8,417 nt of DNA from Bacteroidales bacterium (lineage in GTDB: Bacteria; Bacteroidota; Bacteroidia; Bacteroidales; WCHB1-69): assembly GCA_031273515.1 (NCBI GenBank), contig JAISRU010000008.1, forward strand, positions 1 through 8,417, given 5' to 3'. Below the pieces are notes generated by a model that worked only from the letters and a program-made list of their open reading frames with translations, was not told the DNA's origin and made no database searches. Every line of letters starts with the position of its first letter. The first letter of the stretch is position 1. The position numbers and the translations under genes were made by a program. Of this stretch, positions 5,354 through 8,417 are shown one piece after another.

Positions 5354-6322
5354 ATGGGATTATTTTCTTTTTTAAACAAAGATGCAAAAGAAAGTCTGGC
5401 TAAGGGTTTGGAGAAAACGAAAGACGGTTTTTTCTCCAAACTCTCCAAAGCGATTATCGGAAAAAGTACGGTCGACGACGACGTACTGGACGCTTTAGAA
5501 GAAGCCTTGATTACTTCCGACGTAGGCGTGGAAACGACATTGAAAATCATCAAACGGATTAATGCAAGAGTTTCGCGCGACAAATACACGGGAACAAAAG
5601 AACTCAATCGGATATTGCAGGAAGAAATGATTGATTTGTTAACTCTTTCGGATACCGAAGATACCGAACCTTTTTCGCTTCCCGTTTCCATTGGGAAACC
5701 GTATGTGATAATGGTTGTCGGCGTGAACGGCGTGGGGAAAACAACGACAATCGGCAAATTGGCATATCAGTTCGGACAAAAAGGATACAGTGTATTGTTG
5801 GGAGCGGCGGATACTTTTCGGGCGGCGGCGACGGATCAACTCAGGATATGGTCGGAACGTGCGCAGGTCGGACTAATCACGCAAGCGGCAGGAGCAGATC
5901 CGGCTTCCGTTGCTTTCGATACCGTCAAATCGGCAATGGCAAAGAATATCGACGTCGTCATTATCGATACTGCCGGACGATTGCACAACCGTATCGGCTT
6001 AATGAACGAACTGACTAAAATCAAAAACGTGATGAAAAAGCTGATCCCCGACGCTCCTCACGAGATACTTCTTGTACTGGATGCTTCTACCGGACAAAAT
6101 GCAGTTGAACAGGCAAAACAATTTTCTGCCGCTACCGACATTAATGCATTAGCGGTTACCAAATTGGACGGAACGGCAAAAGGAGGCGTTGTGATTGGCA
6201 TTTCCGACTTGTTGCAGATTCCTGTGAAATACATCGGCATCGGTGAGAAGATGCAGGATTTGCAGACCTTCAATCGGGTAGAATTTATTCATTCCATCTT
6301 CAACATGCAGGAACAACGTTGA
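5354..6322 (+). CDS. ftsY: Signal recognition particle receptor FtsY
   Basis: FtsY is the membrane-associated GTPase that docks the SRP-ribosome complex at the Sec translocon. At 322 residues this is the short form without a long acidic A domain. The first 30 residues (MGLFSFLNK onward) suit the amphipathic membrane-targeting helix, and about 30-100 is the N domain. The G domain shows the P-loop GVNGVGKTTT (123-132), the insertion-box motif AADTFRAAA (151-159), DTAGR (205-209), TKLDGTAKGG (269-278) and GIGEKMQDLQTF (295-306), all intact. The start is secure because an in-frame TAA lies 15 bp upstream. It begins 56 bp after the tRNA, with no terminator and only a weak promoter-like site (TTGATTTG, 5317-5324) between. 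Its stop is 10 bp before ispH. Confidence 0.98.
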   Translation: MGLFSFLNKDAKESLAKGLEKTKDGFFSKLSKAIIGKSTVDDDVLDALEEALITSDVGVETTLKIIKRINARVSRDKYTGTKELNRILQEEMIDLLTLSDTEDTEPFSLPVSIGKPYVIMVVGVNGVGKTTTIGKLAYQFGQKGYSVLLGAADTFRAAATDQLRIWSERAQVGLITQAAGADPASVAFDTVKSAMAKNIDVVIIDTAGRLHNRIGLMNELTKIKNVMKKLIPDAPHEILLVLDASTGQNAVEQAKQFSAATDINALAVTKLDGTAKGGVVIGISDLLQIPVKYIGIGEKMQDLQTFNRVEFIHSIFNMQEQR

Positions 6323-6332
6323 TGAATAACGT

Positions 6333-7208
6333 ATGAAGATCACCATTGATAAAAATTCCGGTTTCTGTTTCGGGGTAGTTTATGCCATTAAGGCAGCCGA
6401 AAAAGCCCTGAACGAAGAAAAACATTTGTATTGTCTGGGCGATATTGTGCATAACAACGAAGAAGTTTCCCGATTGAAACAAATGGGAATGGACGTTATC
6501 GACAAAGAACAGATGAAACATCTCTACAATCAGCGCATTTTGATTCGTGCACATGGAGAGCCTCCTGAAATTTACCGATTGGCAAAAGAAAATAAGTTGT
6601 CGGTGATTGACGCTACCTGTCCTGTTGTCTTGAAATTGCAAAGAAGCATCCGCGAAGGTTTTCTGGAGATGGAACAAAAAGGAGGACAAGTAGTAATATT
6701 CGGCAAAAAAGGACATGCGGAAGTAATCGGGCTTGCAGGTCAGACAAAAAATAAGGCGATTGTCATCAGTGATTTGTCCGAAATGGAGAGCATCAACTTT
6801 GCAAAGCCTGTCCGACTATACGCTCAGACGACCCAGAGTTTGTCCGCATTCAAAGATTTGGTGGAATTGATCCAACAGAAAATAAGATCTCTGGGGTCGG
6901 AATCCGATTTTGTCTGGTATGATACGATTTGTCGTCAGGTGTCCAATCGCGAGTCGGTCTTGCAGCAATTCGCATACGAACACGATGTCATTATTTTTGT
7001 ATCGGGCAAAAAAAGTTCCAACGGACTGGTTTTATTTCAGATATGTCAATCCGTAAACAAACGTTCCCACATGATTTCATCCCTGCATGAATTACAACGG
7101 ACATGGTTTGCCGATTGTGAAAATGCAGGCGTCTGTGGAGCAACTTCCACTCCCATGTGGTTGATGGACGCCGTTGCAAAAGAAATTAAACGAATAAATC
7201 AAACTTAA
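6333..7208 (+). CDS. ispH: 4-hydroxy-3-methylbut-2-enyl diphosphate reductase (IspH/LytB)
   Basis: IspH is the iron-sulfur enzyme of the last MEP-pathway step. It reduces HMBPP to isopentenyl and dimethylallyl diphosphate, precursors of quinones and polyprenyl carriers. At 291 residues the length is normal for a stand-alone enzyme. The three cluster cysteines are C12 (SGFCFGV), C96 (DATCPVV) and C200 (DTICRQV). Substrate-site residues are present: H40 (GDIVHN), H74 (RAHG), H128 and E130 (KGHAE), T166/T167 (QTTQS), SSN at 228-230 and GATSTP (269-274). It lies between ftsY and pyrF with 10-bp gaps on both sides and no promoter-like site, so co-transcription is likely. The start is the standard position, 11 residues before the first cluster cysteine. 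Confidence 0.97.
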   Translation: MKITIDKNSGFCFGVVYAIKAAEKALNEEKHLYCLGDIVHNNEEVSRLKQMGMDVIDKEQMKHLYNQRILIRAHGEPPEIYRLAKENKLSVIDATCPVVLKLQRSIREGFLEMEQKGGQVVIFGKKGHAEVIGLAGQTKNKAIVISDLSEMESINFAKPVRLYAQTTQSLSAFKDLVELIQQKIRSLGSESDFVWYDTICRQVSNRESVLQQFAYEHDVIIFVSGKKSSNGLVLFQICQSVNKRSHMISSLHELQRTWFADCENAGVCGATSTPMWLMDAVAKEIKRINQT

Positions 7209-7218
7209 AATAAATTGT

Positions 7219-8043
7219 ATGAACAGAACTCAGCTTATCGAAACAATAAACAAAAAGAAAAGTTTCTTATGTGTCGGATTAGACACCGATTTGCAAAAGA
7301 TTCCCCCGCATCTTTTAGACTGCGACGATCCTGTTTTTGAATTTAATAAGGCGATTGTCGATGTAACGCTGCCTTATACGCTTGCCTACAAGCCCAATCT
7401 GGCGTTTTACGAAACACAGGGATGGAAAGGATTACGCAGTTTAGAAAGAACGCTTGCGTACATTCGGGAAAAACAGACCGACATCTTTCTGATTGCCGAC
7501 GCCAAACGTGGAGATATTGGTAATACTTCGACTCAGTATGCTCGTTCGTTTTTCGCACAGGAGAATCCGAACCATAATTTTGACGCCGTTACGGTTGCCC
7601 CCTATATGGGAGAAGACAGCGTGAAACCGTTCCTAACCTTTGAAAACAAATGGATTATCCTGTTGGCGCTTACATCCAACAGAGGTTCTGCCGATTTCCA
7701 GATGCTGCAATACAATCGACAGTATCTGTTTGAAACAGTCTTGGAAACGTCGAAACAATGGGGCAATACATCCAACATGATGTACGTCGTAGGAGCAACA
7801 AAAGCGGATATGCTGATAAACATACGTCGGATTGTCCCGAATCATTTCTTACTGATACCGGGCGTCGGGGCGCAAGGCGGAAACTTATCGGAAGTGGTTC
7901 GTTACGGAATGAATAACGATTGCGGATTAATTGTCAATGCGTCGCGCAGTATCATCTATGCCTCTCAGGGAGAAGACTTCGCTCAAAAAGCGGCAGAAGA
8001 AGCCCGTATCCTGCAACAGGAAATGGAAAAATATTTGTCTTGA
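7219..8043 (+). CDS. pyrF: Orotidine 5'-phosphate decarboxylase (PyrF, type 2 subfamily)
   Basis: PyrF decarboxylates OMP to UMP, the final step of de novo pyrimidine synthesis, in the cytoplasm. The 274-residue TIM-barrel protein fits the longer type 2 subfamily. Diagnostic motifs are VGLDTD (19-24), YKPN with the active-site lysine (57-60), the catalytic block [13 protein letters not shown] (92-104) with D94, K96 and D99, PGVGAQGG (214-221) and NASRSIIY (240-247) for phosphate binding. All catalytic residues are present. It is the last gene of the apparent ftsY-ispH-pyrF operon, 10 bp after ispH. No other pyrimidine gene is in the window. No canonical terminator follows; the spacer after it holds repeats and one imperfect hairpin. 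Confidence 0.97.
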   Translation: MNRTQLIETINKKKSFLCVGLDTDLQKIPPHLLDCDDPVFEFNKAIVDVTLPYTLAYKPNLAFYETQGWKGLRSLERTLAYIREKQTDIFLIADAKRGDIGNTSTQYARSFFAQENPNHNFDAVTVAPYMGEDSVKPFLTFENKWIILLALTSNRGSADFQMLQYNRQYLFETVLETSKQWGNTSNMMYVVGATKADMLINIRRIVPNHFLLIPGVGAQGGNLSEVVRYGMNNDCGLIVNASRSIIYASQGEDFAQKAAEEARILQQEMEKYLS

Positions 8044-8046
8044 ACT

Positions 8047-8085
8047 CTGATTTATCTGATTAACTGATGGACATGATTACCTGCG
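8047..8085 (+). repeat. Degenerate 8-9 bp CTGATTA-like tandem array
   Basis: CTGAT recurs at 8047, 8056 and 8064, with degenerate steps at 8072 (CATGAT) and 8080 (CCTGCG), a spacing of 9, 8, 8 and 8 bp. It starts four bases past the pyrF stop codon. It may be a slippage-type repeat; no function is visible. Confidence 0.45.
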
Positions 8086-8104
8086 GATGAAGAAATTATT
8101 ACTG

Positions 8105-8137
8105 GATTGCCACGTCGCTTCGCTCCTCGCAATGACG
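8105..8137 (-). repeat. GTCATTGCG interspersed repeat, copy B (inverted)
   Basis: Read on the minus strand it starts CGTCATTGCGAGGAGCGAAG and ends CGTGGCAATC, matching copy A at 2858-2894 in reverse orientation. The AGCGAAGCG core and both ends are conserved, with small length differences between. Confidence 0.7.
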
Positions 8138-8143
8138 ACGTGG
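8110..8143. other. Hairpin at the end of the pyrF operon
   Basis: CCACGTCG (8110-8117) pairs perfectly with CGACGTGG (8136-8143) around an 18-nt loop. Most of it is GTCATTGCG repeat copy B. No T-run follows, so it may protect a transcript 3' end or pause polymerase, but it is not a standard intrinsic terminator. Confidence 0.45.
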
Positions 8144-8169
8144 GTATTTGTGTCCGAATGGTCATTTTC

Positions 8170-8187
8170 AATTCTCAATTCTCAATT
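8170..8187 (+). repeat. Two overlapping AATTCTCAATT motifs
   Basis: Exact 11-mers at 8170-8180 and 8177-8187 share four bases, giving a 7-bp period. GTGTCCGAATGG (8150-8161) precedes them, matching the pairing seen near 3073-3107. The array ends 8 bp before the next promoter box. Confidence 0.65.
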
Positions 8188-8195
8188 TATTTTTG

Positions 8196-8203
8196 TACTT
8201 TTG
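8196..8203 (+). promoter_or_regulatory. -7 box (TACTTTTG) of the right-edge gene
   Basis: TACTTTTG fits TAnnTTTG exactly. Transcription would start near 8209, leaving a leader of about 30 nt before the ATG at 8239. I see no TTG at the expected upstream distance, which is occupied by AATTCTCAATT repeat sequence. Confidence 0.65.
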
Positions 8204-8238
8204 CACCTGTAAAAAAACGGAATAATAATTCATGTAAA

Positions 8239-8417
8239 ATGTTTGATATATTACATCACAGCGATTTAAGTATAAAGTCAGTAGAAAAAACATTCTCGAA
8301 AACGCTCAAGCAACTGCAAACGGGCGATTTCAAAAGTGCGGACGTCCGTAAGATGGTCAATACAGGTTTCTACCGCGCTCGTTTAGATATTCGCGACAGA
8401 CTCCTGTTTAACTTTGT
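8239..8417 (+). CDS. N-terminus of an unidentified protein (3'-partial)
   Basis: Fifty-nine codons are visible before the window ends, starting MFDILHHSDLSIKSVEKTFS. The start is supported by the promoter box about 35 bp upstream and by a preceding ATG-TAA (8232-8237) that rules out the nearest alternative. The segment is charged and soluble, with no signal peptide or membrane helix. LKQLQTGDFKSADVRKMV (23-40) followed by FYRARLDIRDRLLFNF (44-59) recalls the helix-then-strand layout of RelE/ParE-like folds, where a conserved Arg-rich strand follows. From memory, similar N-termini occur on some Bacteroidota UvrD-type helicases. That identity is a guess: no helicase motif is within the visible part. 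Confidence 0.65.
   Translation, partial: MFDILHHSDLSIKSVEKTFSKTLKQLQTGDFKSADVRKMVNTGFYRARLDIRDRLLFNF

Noticed and set aside
5314..5757. Minus-strand open frame of 147 codons over the start of ftsY
   Set aside because: Antisense to a highly conserved GTPase gene; serine- and valine-rich, typical of a reverse-frame shadow.
6300..6716. Minus-strand open frame of 138 codons over the start of ispH
   Set aside because: Antisense to intact ispH, phenylalanine-rich, with no independent start signal.
8110..8143. Rho-independent terminator for the pyrF operon
   Set aside because: The stem is good but the loop is 18 nt and no T-run follows; it coincides with an interspersed repeat.

Overview
The window looks like chromosomal DNA of a Bacteroidota species, most likely order Bacteroidales. 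Several signs agree. Three TAnnTTTG-type promoter boxes sit in front of genes. Shine-Dalgarno sites are weak or absent. The tRNA gene has no encoded CCA. There is a large secreted protein built of Ig/PKD-like domains, and a GWxTD-domain protein. The gene-free stretches hold short dispersed repeats. No tool was run: family calls rest on motifs read by eye, and genus-level placement is inference.

Left part (1-2776): the 3' portion of a very long surface or secreted protein gene. Its Ig-like, beta-propeller-like and PKD-like modules run in from the left edge. The gene ends in a heptamer repeat that supplies stop codons, followed by a clear rho-independent terminator. Positions 2777-3101 contain no gene. 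They are a mosaic of short repeats: a CTCTCCA hairpin, a GTCATTGCG element, two 41-bp direct copies, a 10-bp tandem array and AATTCTCAATT motifs.

Middle part (3102-5106, minus strand): a two-gene unit. A secreted GWxTD-domain protein overlaps by 8 bp a small polyprenyl-phosphate sugar-1-phosphate transferase. A promoter with both expected boxes lies just upstream.

Right part (5210-8043, plus strand): a divergent promoter with the same TACCTTTG octamer precedes tRNA-Gly(CCC). It is followed after short gaps by ftsY (SRP receptor), ispH (last step of the MEP isoprenoid pathway) and pyrF (last step of UMP synthesis). The three protein genes are 10 bp apart and read as one housekeeping operon. 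IspH feeds polyprenyl phosphate synthesis, the lipid carrier class used by the divergent sugar transferase, and FtsY serves membrane and secreted proteins. These links are thematic only and do not show co-regulation.

Right end (8044-8417): a second repeat-rich spacer carries an inverted copy of the GTCATTGCG element and the AATTCTCAATT motif. A promoter follows, then the first 59 codons of an unidentified gene that runs off the window.

I found no clearly undescribed system. The most interesting points are the coupled GWxTD/sugar-transferase pair, the base-composition mosaic inside the big surface protein and its lack of a recognisable secretion tail, and the composite repeat modules shared by the two spacers.
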